Shown here in pieces: positions 38,135 through 45,652 of a stretch of DNA of 64,000 nt. Location: positions 1 to 64,000 of the IMG/VR virus record IMGVR_UViG_3300042452_000781; one strand, written 5' to 3'. The position numbers and the translations under genes were made by a program. The stretch is from a virus. The notes under the pieces were generated by a model. It was not told where the DNA came from. It searched no databases and worked only from the letters and a program-made list of their open reading frames with translations. Position 1 is the stretch's first letter. The number at the start of each line of letters is the position of its first letter.

Positions 38135-40033
38135 TTATCGCGTTGAATTTCCATTTAGATAACTTGAAGATGTAATATAGCTTGAACCTGATATATCACC
38201 ACCTGAAGATATATCATCTGAAACCATATTTATCGTAGAATAATTGAGATCCATTTGAAGATATAGGTCTTGTAAACCTATAACATCGTTTGATTTCGGA
38301 ATTACTGAAATTTCAATGATATTATTTTTAATGGTTGATAAAATATTTATTGAACTTATTTTAATCTCTCCTGTTGAGTAATCAATGGTCCCAACATTAT
38401 TTCTGATGACTAGTGGAGCATCTTTATTGGTGAATAGAAATAGCGTGCCCGTATATTCATCCGATGGTCTATCGGATATGTAAACGGTGTCGGAAATACC
38501 GCTGACCGTAAATCCAGACGACTTTATGTTGTAGCCATTGATATTTTTAATATGAAATGAATTTCCGAAGCAAGTTTCATAATTTGCAAAAGTGTTCAGA
38601 ACTACTCTTACATCCCGTCTTAATTGAATTTTTGTTATGTTAGATGTTACAGATGCATGACTGTCATCAATCAATTTTTGAAATCTACTATACTTAAATC
38701 TAGACCCAAATCCGTTTAGTTCATATGATTTTGAATAGCTCTGGATGTTATCCGATACTATACTTTTAACATATTCAGGGGATGGAGCAAGATTTGGATT
38801 ATAATATACGTTACTGAATATTTCAATAAAGAGATATTTTAGATCAATAATCTCGGGAACTATTCCGCTTACCGCATAATGCTTTAACTTATTTTTGAGA
38901 TTATCTTTAATGCTATTTGGCACAAAATTACCATAAAATGGTTTGATAGTAATGAATACTTTACCATATTGAGGTGGTGATAAAGTTTCTCCACCATATG
39001 CTGTCACACTTTCGGCCTCTGGATAAATTCTGGGGATGATAGCTTCATAATCCTCGGGAGTTACACACCTACCTTGAGCTGCATAGTTTTTAGGTGCAAG
39101 TTTTTTAATTGAATTGATAGATTCAATTTCTTTGCCGCCACTTGATGCAATGTTTGTCGTAATTACAGAAACACCAGATGTCACAGAACTGTTGTTATTA
39201 TCTACAAGTCTCCCAATAAACGAAAAAGAAGATACACCATTAGCAGCAGAATCATTAGTTGTAACATAAGAAACCTCAATATAATTTTGGCTGTTTAGGC
39301 TAACCCCAAATATACCATCTCCAAAAATGAGTTCATATCTTTGATCTTCAATTTCTTGAATGAAAAATATTTTTGAGGTAGAATTTACATTAAAAAGATT
39401 GTCGGCAAAAGTGAACTTATTTGAGGTTGATGTAGAGATACTATCTCTTACGGTTACTCTTATGGTTGAAGTATCAATTTTTGGATTATCTAAAATATAT
39501 CTTTGTGGTGGTGCTGGATTCAAAGATTCAACGGTAAAGTTATTAATTACGAACGAACCCTCAATTATCTCGATAGACTCAAATAGTGCAATATCATTGA
39601 CAACGGGTACTGTTATATCGTTGGCAACCGAAAAGGTATAAGATTCATTTCCGAACGCCAGAGAAGAGCACACCAGGCCCTTCTTTAGGGTCAATGAGAT
39701 TGGCTTATTTGAAAAAGAGGAAGTATCAACAAAAAACGAAATATTAGCCCGCGCCGCTGTAGAACTCCTCGGCAAGTAGCCGATTTCTCTGGCAGCGGAA
39801 ACGACATTTTCTCTTAAAGTCGCACTATCAAGAAATGCCTCATTGGAAAGCATATTTCCAATGAAGGCATTTGTGTATGTATTATATGCAAGAACGTCTA
39901 TAATTACCGATAGATTTGAACCCTCAAAATCATAATCGGTAAAGTTTGAATTAGACCTTAGATACTCTTTAAGAGCTACCCTAATCTGGTCGTAATCCAA
40001 TGTGGTAAAGTTGACTATGGGTGATGTAGCCAT
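38135..40033 (-). CDS. gp6: Baseplate wedge protein gp6
   Basis: 632 residues, close to T4 gp6 (660). Signatures are the N-terminal NFTTLDYDQIRVALKEYLRS, NFTDYDFEGSNLSVIIDVLA, and YNTYTNAFIGNMLSNEAFLD with SAAREIGYLPRSSTAARANI, plus CVTPEDYEAIIPRIYPEAES. It forms the dimeric core of each wedge and the ring around the hub. The ATG overlaps the gp25 stop codon region, and the gene is followed within two bases by gp7. Confidence 0.95.
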   Translation of the reverse strand: MATSPIVNFTTLDYDQIRVALKEYLRSNSNFTDYDFEGSNLSVIIDVLAYNTYTNAFIGNMLSNEAFLDSATLRENVVSAAREIGYLPRSSTAARANISFFVDTSSFSNKPISLTLKKGLVCSSLAFGNESYTFSVANDITVPVVNDIALFESIEIIEGSFVINNFTVESLNPAPPQRYILDNPKIDTSTIRVTVRDSISTSTSNKFTFADNLFNVNSTSKIFFIQEIEDQRYELIFGDGIFGVSLNSQNYIEVSYVTTNDSAANGVSSFSFIGRLVDNNNSSVTSGVSVITTNIASSGGKEIESINSIKKLAPKNYAAQGRCVTPEDYEAIIPRIYPEAESVTAYGGETLSPPQYGKVFITIKPFYGNFVPNSIKDNLKNKLKHYAVSGIVPEIIDLKYLFIEIFSNVYYNPNLAPSPEYVKSIVSDNIQSYSKSYELNGFGSRFKYSRFQKLIDDSHASVTSNITKIQLRRDVRVVLNTFANYETCFGNSFHIKNINGYNIKSSGFTVSGISDTVYISDRPSDEYTGTLFLFTNKDAPLVIRNNVGTIDYSTGEIKISSINILSTIKNNIIEISVIPKSNDVIGLQDLYLQMDLNYSTINMVSDDISSGGDISGSSYITSSSYLNGNSTR

Positions 40034-40434
40034 TAACGTGTCGGCTGAAGAGCAAAGGATAATTGTTGAGGCTGGGCATCAATTCCGATAATATTGTATC
40101 TTATGACAACATCGTAGGCATTTTCATCATAATTAGGATTTACGTCAACAGATGATAATGATACCCTGGGTTCATAGTTCCTGATTGTATTATCAATTTC
40201 ACTTTGAATATTAGAGGCAGTTGAATCTGTTAGATTTTCAAATAAGCTTCTAGATACACTACAACCAAGATTACTTTGGAAAAATCTTTCACCTTGTAAT
40301 GTATAGACTAAATTACGAATAGAGCGGGATATTGCTGTTTCATTTTTTAGAGCAATAATATCAAACGTTAAAGGGCTAACCTTAAAGGAAGAAGAAAGGT
40401 CTTTGAAAGATTGACTTATTCGCTCTAATGCCAT
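40033..40434 (-). CDS. gp25: Baseplate wedge protein gp25
   Basis: 133 residues, the normal length for gp25 (132 in T4). Diagnostic are FDIIALKNETAISRSIRNLV and YTLQGERFFQSNLGCSVSRS, followed by EIDNTIRNYEPRVSLSSVDV, the GPW/gp25 fold. It initiates sheath assembly on the baseplate. It is the first gene of the baseplate run here; a late promoter-like AATAAATAG precedes it. Confidence 0.95.
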   Translation of the reverse strand: MALERISQSFKDLSSSFKVSPLTFDIIALKNETAISRSIRNLVYTLQGERFFQSNLGCSVSRSLFENLTDSTASNIQSEIDNTIRNYEPRVSLSSVDVNPNYDENAYDVVIRYNIIGIDAQPQQLSFALQPTR

Positions 40435-40457
40435 TATTATAAAACAATCGTTATAAT

Positions 40458-40466
40458 CTATTTATT
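40458..40466 (-). promoter_or_regulatory. Late promoter-like AATAAATAG upstream of gp25
   Basis: ATAAATA on the minus strand 25 bases before the gp25 ATG, overlapping the stop codon of the 41-aa gene. Confidence 0.5.
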
Positions 40467-40590
40467 AGCCAAGTAGAACTTTTTCTCTATCTTTAGTTTC
40501 TTTGCGTTCAAATAACTCTGTTTCTTCTTCTAGAGAAGATTCCATGAATTCTTCACTATCCACTTCTCGGATTAATTTTGGTTGTTCCAT
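40465..40590 (-). CDS. Small acidic protein (41 aa), unrecognised
   Basis: An ORF of 42 codons from the ATG at 40590 (MEQPKLIREVDSEEFMESSL) ending in a TAA at 40465. Highly charged, with Glu runs and a basic tail (KETKDREKVLLG). It lies between a divergent late promoter and gp25, which supports it being real, but it has no family I can name. Confidence 0.55.
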   Translation of the reverse strand: MEQPKLIREVDSEEFMESSLEEETELFERKETKDREKVLLG

Positions 40591-40611
40591 TGTATTATCA
40601 ATTGACTGATC

Positions 40612-40628
40612 CTATTTAGCTAAATAAT
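40612..40628. promoter_or_regulatory. Divergent late promoter pair sharing a palindrome
   Basis: The palindrome ATTTAGCTAAAT (40614-40625) creates CTAAATAGG reading left toward the 41-aa gene and gp25, and CTAAATAATG reading right toward the plus-strand gene at 40648. It sits exactly between divergent genes, 22-25 bases from each start. Confidence 0.55.
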
Positions 40629-40647
40629 GTTACATTGATAAACTAAA

Positions 40648-41307
40648 ATGGAAAGCGTAGATTTTAAGGGTTTGTATGAATCTTATAGAAGTGTTTATAA
40701 TGAAGAAGTAGAGGAGCTTGATGAGATGAAAGAGGGCTATACCGATCCAAAATTCAATAGAAAAGAATATTTAGCCAAACTCTCAAAACGGGGTGGCATG
40801 GGGATGGGCACGAAAGAAGATCCTCATGGTTATAGAGACCCTAAAATGGCTAAAGTTGGTGCAGAATTTGTAAAAAGGACAACTGCACGATCCAAGTCAA
40901 AAAAGTCTGGAGAGCCTGATGAATATAAAACTGAAAAGGAATCACAATCAAAACTGAGATCTACCAATGAATCCACCGATCTATATGATCTAGTTCTAGA
41001 ATATCTTCTTGATGAAGGTCTTTGCGAATCAGTTGAAAATGCTGAGATTATGATGGCTCATATGAGCGAGGGTTGGGTTGATGCTATTGTTGAAGAAAAG
41101 AAAGTTGTGATGAGCGTCACTTCACCTACCGGGAAGAATCGGCAACTAAATACAACTCGCGCAACGAGTCCAGCAAAAAATCTATCAGGTCAGGATCGCC
41201 TTGCTGCCGCGAAAGATTTGAGGCAGAAAAAAGTAGACAAGCGTGCGTACCAAATTAGCGCAAAACTAAAACGTAGGTATGGACTTAGAAGTAGTGATTT
41301 AGATTGA
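40648..41307 (+). CDS. Cyanophage protein (219 aa) with shared C-terminal EGL-MSEGW motif
   Basis: Begins MESVDFKGLYESYRSVYNEE. The N-terminal LYESYRSVY motif is a recurrent opening of small cyanophage proteins. Near residue 115 it has YLLDEGLCESVENAEIMMAH followed by MSEGWVDAIVEEKK, a motif shared with the genes at 42566 and 44180. The C-terminus is basic (QKKVDKRAYQISAKLKRRYG). It is expressed from the late divergent promoter and ends at a strong terminator. Possibly a head-associated protein; function unknown. Confidence 0.75.
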   Translation: MESVDFKGLYESYRSVYNEEVEELDEMKEGYTDPKFNRKEYLAKLSKRGGMGMGTKEDPHGYRDPKMAKVGAEFVKRTTARSKSKKSGEPDEYKTEKESQSKLRSTNESTDLYDLVLEYLLDEGLCESVENAEIMMAHMSEGWVDAIVEEKKVVMSVTSPTGKNRQLNTTRATSPAKNLSGQDRLAAAKDLRQKKVDKRAYQISAKLKRRYGLRSSDLD

Positions 41308-41330
41308 GATTTTTAATTGTTGATTGCAGC

Positions 41331-41358
41331 AAAAAGCCCCCAAATCGGGGGCTTTTTT
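41331..41358. terminator. Bidirectional terminator between convergent genes
   Basis: AAAAAGCCCCC, loop AAAT, GGGGGCTTTTTT: a perfect GC stem with an A-run on one side and a T-run on the other. It can end both the plus gene finishing at 41307 and the minus gene finishing at 41363. Confidence 0.9.
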
Positions 41359-41362
41359 AATG

Positions 41363-41497
41363 TCAACCTTGACCTCGATAACGCTTTCGGGCCTTATTTG
41401 AGCTAGTAGAAGCATATTTTGTATGCTTTCCATCGCCTTGTCTGGACTTCTTTGGTCTAGATTGAATGTCGCTTGAACTCTTTGTCTTTGCTGCCAT
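41363..41497 (-). CDS. Small basic protein (44 aa)
   Basis: ATG at 41497 with AGGAG seven bases upstream. It begins MAAKTKSSSDIQSRPKKSRQ and ends SNKARKRYRGQG. The run RQGDGKHTKYASTSSNKAR is familiar from small conserved proteins of T4-like cyanophages, but no function is known to me. Strongly basic, so nucleic-acid or capsid association is possible. Its ribosome site overlaps the stop codon of the upstream 46-aa gene, suggesting coupled translation. Confidence 0.7.
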   Translation of the reverse strand: MAAKTKSSSDIQSRPKKSRQGDGKHTKYASTSSNKARKRYRGQG

Positions 41498-41507
41498 GGT
41501 TTTTCTC

Positions 41508-41648
41508 CTAAACGTAATTAAAATCTACTTTGTCTTCGTCAATTTCGCCTTTATAGGCTTTTTCGGCTAATTCAACTAAAATAACAAGAGATTCTTCTTC
41601 TGTTACTTGTTTATGAATTACTTTCCCGTCGTATAGAATGTTAATCAT
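41508..41648 (-). CDS. Small acidic protein (46 aa), unrecognised
   Basis: ATG at 41648, starting MINILYDGKVIHKQVTEEES and ending KVDFNYV. The composition is a short beta hairpin followed by an acidic helix. It lies two bases after the glycosyltransferase gene and its TAG is part of the ribosome site of the next gene, so the three form one transcription unit ending at the terminator at 41331. Confidence 0.6.
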   Translation of the reverse strand: MINILYDGKVIHKQVTEEESLVILVELAEKAYKGEIDEDKVDFNYV

Positions 41649-41650
41649 TT

Positions 41651-42487
41651 TCAAATTGCGAACGTCTTTTCGTGGCCAACTCTAATTCGTGGATCTACCC
41701 ACACCGGAATCCCTTTTTCTTTTGCGGTCAAGCAGAAGCCAACGTCTTCACCGCAATAATCAACAATCTCACCATTATTAAAGGTCTGGAGCAACGGCGG
41801 CCACCAGGGATATTCCATACTCTCAAATACACCTTTTTGAACCATCAGCCAGCCCCCACCAACATAATCACAAGTAAATGGCTTCTTGCGCGATAGCATT
41901 GTTTCAATCTTTTCCATATTCATCATCCCTTTGTTCTTGACAAATTCATCTGATTCTAACCAAAATGCACAGGCAGTATGTTCACGATCCTCGGTTGAAT
42001 ACCAACCAGATGCAATTGCCCTAGTCTTAGATTGATCAATATGTTGATGTAATCCTAGTAGTTTACCATCATCATCTCGCACCTCATCGTATGTAACCGC
42101 CTCATCTGGTAGAGCAAGATCACATAATTGCCAAAAATTCTCCGGTGTGAATGCAATATCGCTATCAATCCACATTTGATAATCATATTCTATTTGGCCC
42201 TGCCAGGGAACCTGATGTGGACCAGCGAGTACATTAGCCCCGAGAACCTTACAACGAGCAAAATTTACCATACTGCTATAATCTTGCTGAATATGCAATT
42301 GCATATTATTCTGGGCAATTTGAAAACACAACTGCACGAAATTTTTCAGAAAGTTATAAGAGCAACCTCTTCCAGGTAGACATAAAACTATAGATTTCCC
42401 CTGCATCTTTTGCTTGATCTTATTATAATCCCATTCAGGCTCAACTACAGTTGGTTGCCTCTCTTTAATTTGAAACCCCTTGGCCAT
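41651..42487 (-). CDS. Putative glycosyltransferase
   Basis: From the ATG at 42487 (MAKGFQIKERQPTVVEPEWD) the protein has 278 residues; a TTG at 42532 would add 15. A GT-A-like fold is suggested by IVLCLPGRGCSYNFLKNFVQ near the N-terminus, the acidic DxD motif in YDYQMWIDSDIAFTPENFWQ, and the late GEDVGFCLTAKEKGIPVWVD. The DxD would bind the divalent metal and nucleotide sugar. Similar proteins occur in T4-like cyanophages, where the acceptor (phage DNA, virion protein or host glycan) is unknown. It heads a three-gene minus-strand unit. Confidence 0.8.
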   Translation of the reverse strand: MAKGFQIKERQPTVVEPEWDYNKIKQKMQGKSIVLCLPGRGCSYNFLKNFVQLCFQIAQNNMQLHIQQDYSSMVNFARCKVLGANVLAGPHQVPWQGQIEYDYQMWIDSDIAFTPENFWQLCDLALPDEAVTYDEVRDDDGKLLGLHQHIDQSKTRAIASGWYSTEDREHTACAFWLESDEFVKNKGMMNMEKIETMLSRKKPFTCDYVGGGWLMVQKGVFESMEYPWWPPLLQTFNNGEIVDYCGEDVGFCLTAKEKGIPVWVDPRIRVGHEKTFAI

Positions 42488-42533
42488 ATTGTTCGCTTTT
42501 GCAATAATGCGTCCTATATAGGTGCTCTCCAAT

Positions 42534-42541
42534 CATAAATA
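42534..42541 (+). promoter_or_regulatory. Late promoter-like CATAAATA for the plus-strand cluster
   Basis: ATAAATA on the plus strand 25 bases before the ATG at 42566. Confidence 0.5.
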
Positions 42542-42565
42542 ATTTGAAGAACTAAGAGTGTTTGA

Positions 42566-42841
42566 ATGCCTATTGATACCGCCGAGTTAAAGAGACTCAT
42601 TGCCAAGAAGTCTGCCAAATTGAGCAAACCACCCTCGTATGGAAAGACTAATAGAACGCAGACTGATGAGGCGGAAAAGGAATTTAAGAATGAGCGTGAT
42701 AAGCTGATGAAAGAGTATAAAGAAATCATTGCAGACATTTTATTCAATGAAGGATTGGTTGATTCTCAAGAATCCTTGAAAGTAATTCTTGGTGTTATGA
42801 GTGAGAGTTTTATTGAAAAAGTAGCTAGAAATTCCAAATGA
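42566..42841 (+). CDS. Small helical protein (91 aa) with the shared EGLVDSQES...MSE motif
   Basis: Begins MPIDTAELKRLIAKKSAKLS. The C-terminal half ILFNEGLVDSQESLKVILGV followed by MSESFIEKVA matches the motif in the genes at 40648 and 44180. It is translationally coupled (ATGA) to the basic protein at 42838. It is first in a four-gene plus-strand operon that may be packaged into the head; function unknown. Confidence 0.75.
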   Translation: MPIDTAELKRLIAKKSAKLSKPPSYGKTNRTQTDEAEKEFKNERDKLMKEYKEIIADILFNEGLVDSQESLKVILGVMSESFIEKVARNSK

Positions 42842-43476
42842 AAACTTTTGACCAGTTTATAAACGAGGCTAAGCACGGCCCCCGTAGCTCAAAGGAACGA
42901 AGACAGCAAAGAGGCGAGAATTTATCAAAAATTCTAAAACGGAGAATGGGAACTAGAGCCAAAATTCGTGGTGGAAGCGATGAACATATTCACACCACTT
43001 CAGATCCTGATGATGTTTCAATAGAAATTAGAAAATATAAAAATCCAGCACATTATGCTGCAGGTGAAACCCCAAAGGTCAATACTATTAATGGAAAAAA
43101 TGTAGTCGTTAAAAACTCAGAAAGAGCGTTTAAGGCAAATCAGCTAAGAAAACAAATAACCAAAAATCGTAGAAACCCGAAAGGAACCGTATTCACTACT
43201 GATATTGTCCCAAATTTAGAAAGAGGACATGGTGATTTTGAGAACATTAAAAAGAGAACTCAAAATCTTAAAAAGGCTGTTGGAAATGTTCCAAGAGAAA
43301 TTAAAAAAGCCGGAGGAAAGTCTGGTGATGTTGTTATTGGAAAACCCGGTCAAACTCAAAGTGGCGGTCCAGAAAAAGCCGGAAGAAATTCCAGGGCTAA
43401 GTTATATAAAAAGCTACTTCCTAATGCCAGTAAAATGAACCCCGTTACAAATCGTATGATGGGTAAAGTAGAATGA
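42838..43476 (+). CDS. Basic candidate internal head protein with capsid-targeting-like N-terminus
   Basis: 212 residues. The N-terminus MKTFDQFINEAKHGPR closely resembles the capsid-targeting sequence of T4 internal proteins (MKTYQEFIAEA), and I-N-E/A fits the gp21 protease rule ([LI]-x-E before A/G), predicting removal of ten residues. The rest is very basic and Lys/Arg-rich (KERRQQRGENLSKILKRRMG), which suits packing with DNA. No enzyme motif is evident. It overlaps both neighbours by ATGA. Packaging and injection with DNA are inferred by analogy. Confidence 0.78.
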   Translation: MKTFDQFINEAKHGPRSSKERRQQRGENLSKILKRRMGTRAKIRGGSDEHIHTTSDPDDVSIEIRKYKNPAHYAAGETPKVNTINGKNVVVKNSERAFKANQLRKQITKNRRNPKGTVFTTDIVPNLERGHGDFENIKKRTQNLKKAVGNVPREIKKAGGKSGDVVIGKPGQTQSGGPEKAGRNSRAKLYKKLLPNASKMNPVTNRMMGKVE

Positions 43477-43856
43477 AGACATTTGAAGAATTTCTGAATG
43501 AGGCAAATCAACCAAAATCCGATGCCCTAAAAACTATCAGTAAAAACTGGGAAAGAAGACCAAATTATAAGGGAGTCAACGTATATGCAACTCAAAATAA
43601 AGACCACATAAGAGTTCACGACTTATTTGTGCCGTCTCATTTGAGGGGCAAAGGTGTTGGTGGTAGAGTTATGAAAGGAGTTACAAGATTAGCAGATAAA
43701 CAGGGCTCCAAAGTATCTTTAAATCAGGCCCCGGCTCCAGGTTATAAGAAAAAGTTAGACACATTTTATAAGAATTTTGGTTTTAAGTCTAATAAAGGAA
43801 GAAATAAAGACTTTACAACAAGAGATACACATATCAGGCAACCAAAAGATAAATAA
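43473..43856 (+). CDS. GNAT-like acetyltransferase with capsid-targeting-like N-terminus
   Basis: 127 residues starting MKTFEEFLNEANQPK, again a T4 internal-protein-like leader with the gp21-type site L-N-E/A after residue 10. From about residue 35 it follows the GNAT pattern: a beta strand HIRVHDLFVPSHL, the acetyl-CoA loop RGKGVGGRVM ([RQ]-x-x-G-x-G), the helix KGVTRLADKQG, and a C-terminal YKNFGFK that resembles the GNAT FYxxxGF motif. It is short for the family but has the core. The sequence suggests an acetyltransferase delivered in the virion, comparable in logic to T4 Alt; the target is unknown. Confidence 0.8.
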   Translation: MKTFEEFLNEANQPKSDALKTISKNWERRPNYKGVNVYATQNKDHIRVHDLFVPSHLRGKGVGGRVMKGVTRLADKQGSKVSLNQAPAPGYKKKLDTFYKNFGFKSNKGRNKDFTTRDTHIRQPKDK

Positions 43857-43866
43857 AATAAAAAAG

Positions 43867-44151
43867 ATGCAACCAAACAAGACATTTGAAGAATTTCTTT
43901 CTGAGGCCATTGCAGCCACTAGAGCTACAACTAGAGGCAGAAAAATTCCAGGCGCGGCTCAGAAAATAACTGCCCAAAATGACCGCAGAGAAGAAGCCCG
44001 AGCACGCCAACGTGAAAGAGAGGCTCAAAGGCAGAGAGACATTGAATATGCTCAAGAGCGAAGAGCGAATCCAGAGCTTATTAAAAAAGAAGCAAGAAAA
44101 AGAACCCTTCCCAGTAGAATGGAAAGAGCCGCACAAAAGTTGGGTTTATGA
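43867..44151 (+). CDS. Small basic candidate internal head protein (94 aa)
   Basis: I choose the ATG at 43867 (MQPNKTFEEFLSEAIAAT) because the longer ORF starts inside the upstream gene. KTFEEFLSEA repeats the capsid-targeting-like leader with site L-S-E/A. The remainder is an Arg/Glu/Gln-rich helix (RREEARARQREREAQRQRD) with a basic tail (RKRTLPSRMERAAQKLGL). Third member of the leader-bearing set in this operon. Confidence 0.72.
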   Translation: MQPNKTFEEFLSEAIAATRATTRGRKIPGAAQKITAQNDRREEARARQREREAQRQRDIEYAQERRANPELIKKEARKRTLPSRMERAAQKLGL

Positions 44152-44158
44152 TAAATAG
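44150..44158 (+). promoter_or_regulatory. Late promoter-like GATAAATAG
   Basis: Plus strand, 22 bases before the ATG at 44180, overlapping the stop of the preceding gene. Confidence 0.5.
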
Positions 44159-44179
44159 ACTTAATAAGTAATTTGTGAA

Positions 44180-44578
44180 ATGGACATTAGAGAACTTTCT
44201 AATTTGTATGATTCTTATGTGGCCATTTACGAGATGAAGTCCACTCGTATTTCAAAGAGTAGAGAAGCTTATATTAATCCCGATCAAAGTAAAGACTGGA
44301 AGCATAATAAAGAATTAAATTGGGGCGAAACTCATCCTAAAGTACCTTCACATAAAGAAGCAATGGTCAAAAGACTAAAATTTGCCATTGGCACTCAAAG
44401 GCGTCAAGATAAAGAAACTGGTATGCGTGAACACGTCTTAGATTATCTTGTAAATGAAGGCTACGTTGATTCTTATGAGTCGGCTGAATGTGTTTTAGAG
44501 GCTATGAGTGATGAATGGTTGGAGAGTATCGTTGAGGCGAAGAAAGCTAAAATTATGGTTGACGTTAATAACCCATAA
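44180..44578 (+). CDS. Cyanophage protein (132 aa) with shared EGYVDSYES...MSDEW motif
   Basis: Begins MDIRELSNLYDSYVAIYEMK, again the LYxSYxxxY opening. The C-terminal YLVNEGYVDSYESAECVLEA and MSDEWLESIVEAKKAK match the motif of the genes at 40648 and 42566, and S-I-V-E/A would fit a gp21-type site. It has its own late promoter-like element and ends at a long hairpin. Function unknown. Confidence 0.75.
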   Translation: MDIRELSNLYDSYVAIYEMKSTRISKSREAYINPDQSKDWKHNKELNWGETHPKVPSHKEAMVKRLKFAIGTQRRQDKETGMREHVLDYLVNEGYVDSYESAECVLEAMSDEWLESIVEAKKAKIMVDVNNP

Positions 44579-44589
44579 GTGAAATTTTT

Positions 44590-44618
44590 AGGGGTTCTCT
44601 TAATAAAAGAGAACCCCT
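44590..44618. terminator. 11-bp perfect hairpin between convergent genes
   Basis: AGGGGTTCTCT, loop TAATAAA, AGAGAACCCCT. It lies between the plus gene ending at 44578 and the minus endonuclease gene ending at 44688. There is no strong T-run on its downstream side in either direction, so termination is likely but not certain. Confidence 0.5.
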
Positions 44619-44687
44619 TGTCAGGTTAACAGTGATAGTATGAATATACCGAAGAGTTCAAAGAATAGGAGGAGTTGGAGCATTTTG

Positions 44688-45488
44688 TTAATTGAGAGAA
44701 TTTAAAACTTTTTTCTTTCTTCCGCCCACTCCAGGACACTTTTTGCCTTTATTGGGCGGAACCTTACTTTTCATAGGATTTCTGTCCCCTTGCTTTGAGA
44801 AACGCCTGCAGCAAGTTTGTCCCATTTTTAATCCAGTAACTAGAACTTCTCTTTCTCCACCGCAATCACAATACACTTTAACTTTAGACCATTTTGTTAT
44901 TCTGGATGGAATGTAAACTACAGACAATCCTCTTCTTTGACATTCTTGTGCAATGTGTTCTCTCCAATACTTATCGCCATAAGATGTAGTTCTATTTTCT
45001 CGCAAAATTACTTTTGCTTGTTTTAATAATACCATAATTGAACCTTTTGATAGCCCAATCTTGTTTGCAATTTTGGTAATTGAAAGTTTTTCATTCTCAT
45101 AAAGATACTTTGCATAATCTCTATGTTGTTGATTTATACTTATTCCTCTGTTCCAACCACCTTCCACATAATCATTATTTGTTTTGTTAATGCAAAGTGG
45201 ATTGTTTTTTAAATTGTAAGTTTGAAGAACAATGGTCTCATAATCAACAGCATCTTTATCTGTTTCAAAAAATGCTATAGGATACAAAGTTCTTTTTAAG
45301 AGATTCCAATTACTATCAGAAGAACTTCCAAGATAACCATCGTTTAAATTATGAGTTGAATGCTTCCCGAAATAAAAGTAGTTCGGATTTTCTTCTGAAA
45401 CTACAACGTAAACAAAATGAAATTCACCAGTAGATTTACTTCTTACACTTTCTACCAGTAAATTTGAATACAATAAGTCCTTGTCCAT
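44688..45488 (-). CDS. GIY-YIG-like free-standing homing endonuclease
   Basis: 266 residues. Residues 25-60 contain FVYVVVSEENPNYFYFGKHS followed by DGYLGSS, a GIY-YIG variant as found in phage seg-like endonucleases. The middle has a helix-turn-helix (YENEKLSITKIANKIGLSKG). The C-terminus has Cys pairs (VYCDCGGE, QTCCRRF) and a NUMOD3-like GDRNPMKSKVPPNKGKK DNA-contact motif. It lies directly downstream of the psbA terminator. Free-standing endonucleases next to psbA are known in cyanophages (F-CphI of S-PM2 is one), so it may target psbA alleles; that is inference. Confidence 0.8.
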   Translation of the reverse strand: MDKDLLYSNLLVESVRSKSTGEFHFVYVVVSEENPNYFYFGKHSTHNLNDGYLGSSSDSNWNLLKRTLYPIAFFETDKDAVDYETIVLQTYNLKNNPLCINKTNNDYVEGGWNRGISINQQHRDYAKYLYENEKLSITKIANKIGLSKGSIMVLLKQAKVILRENRTTSYGDKYWREHIAQECQRRGLSVVYIPSRITKWSKVKVYCDCGGEREVLVTGLKMGQTCCRRFSKQGDRNPMKSKVPPNKGKKCPGVGGRKKKVLNSLN

Positions 45489-45530
45489 ACGGGTTCATAG
45501 TTTTAACGGCATTGCTATTTAGTGCGTATT

Positions 45531-45555
45531 AAAAAGGGAGAACCGAAGTTCTCCC
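45531..45555 (-). terminator. psbA terminator
   Basis: On the minus strand GGGAGAAC, UUCG-type loop, GUUCUCCC followed by TTTTT. A textbook intrinsic terminator about 40 bases after the psbA stop codon. Confidence 0.92.
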
Positions 45556-45593
45556 AATTTTGCCGATATGGTTCTATGAACCGTAACTATTTA

Positions 45594-45652
45594 TCAACCA
45601 ATAGTTGGGGCTTTTAGAGCAATTTCTTGAGTAGAAACTGCAGCCAAATCTA
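45594..45652 (-). CDS. psbA: psbA exon 5 (codons 341-359)
   Basis: Begins TA completing Leu341 and reads [18 protein letters not shown] to a TGA. A344 is the processed C-terminal residue in mature D1, so the last 15 residues would be removed by the host CtpA protease. Confidence 0.88.
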
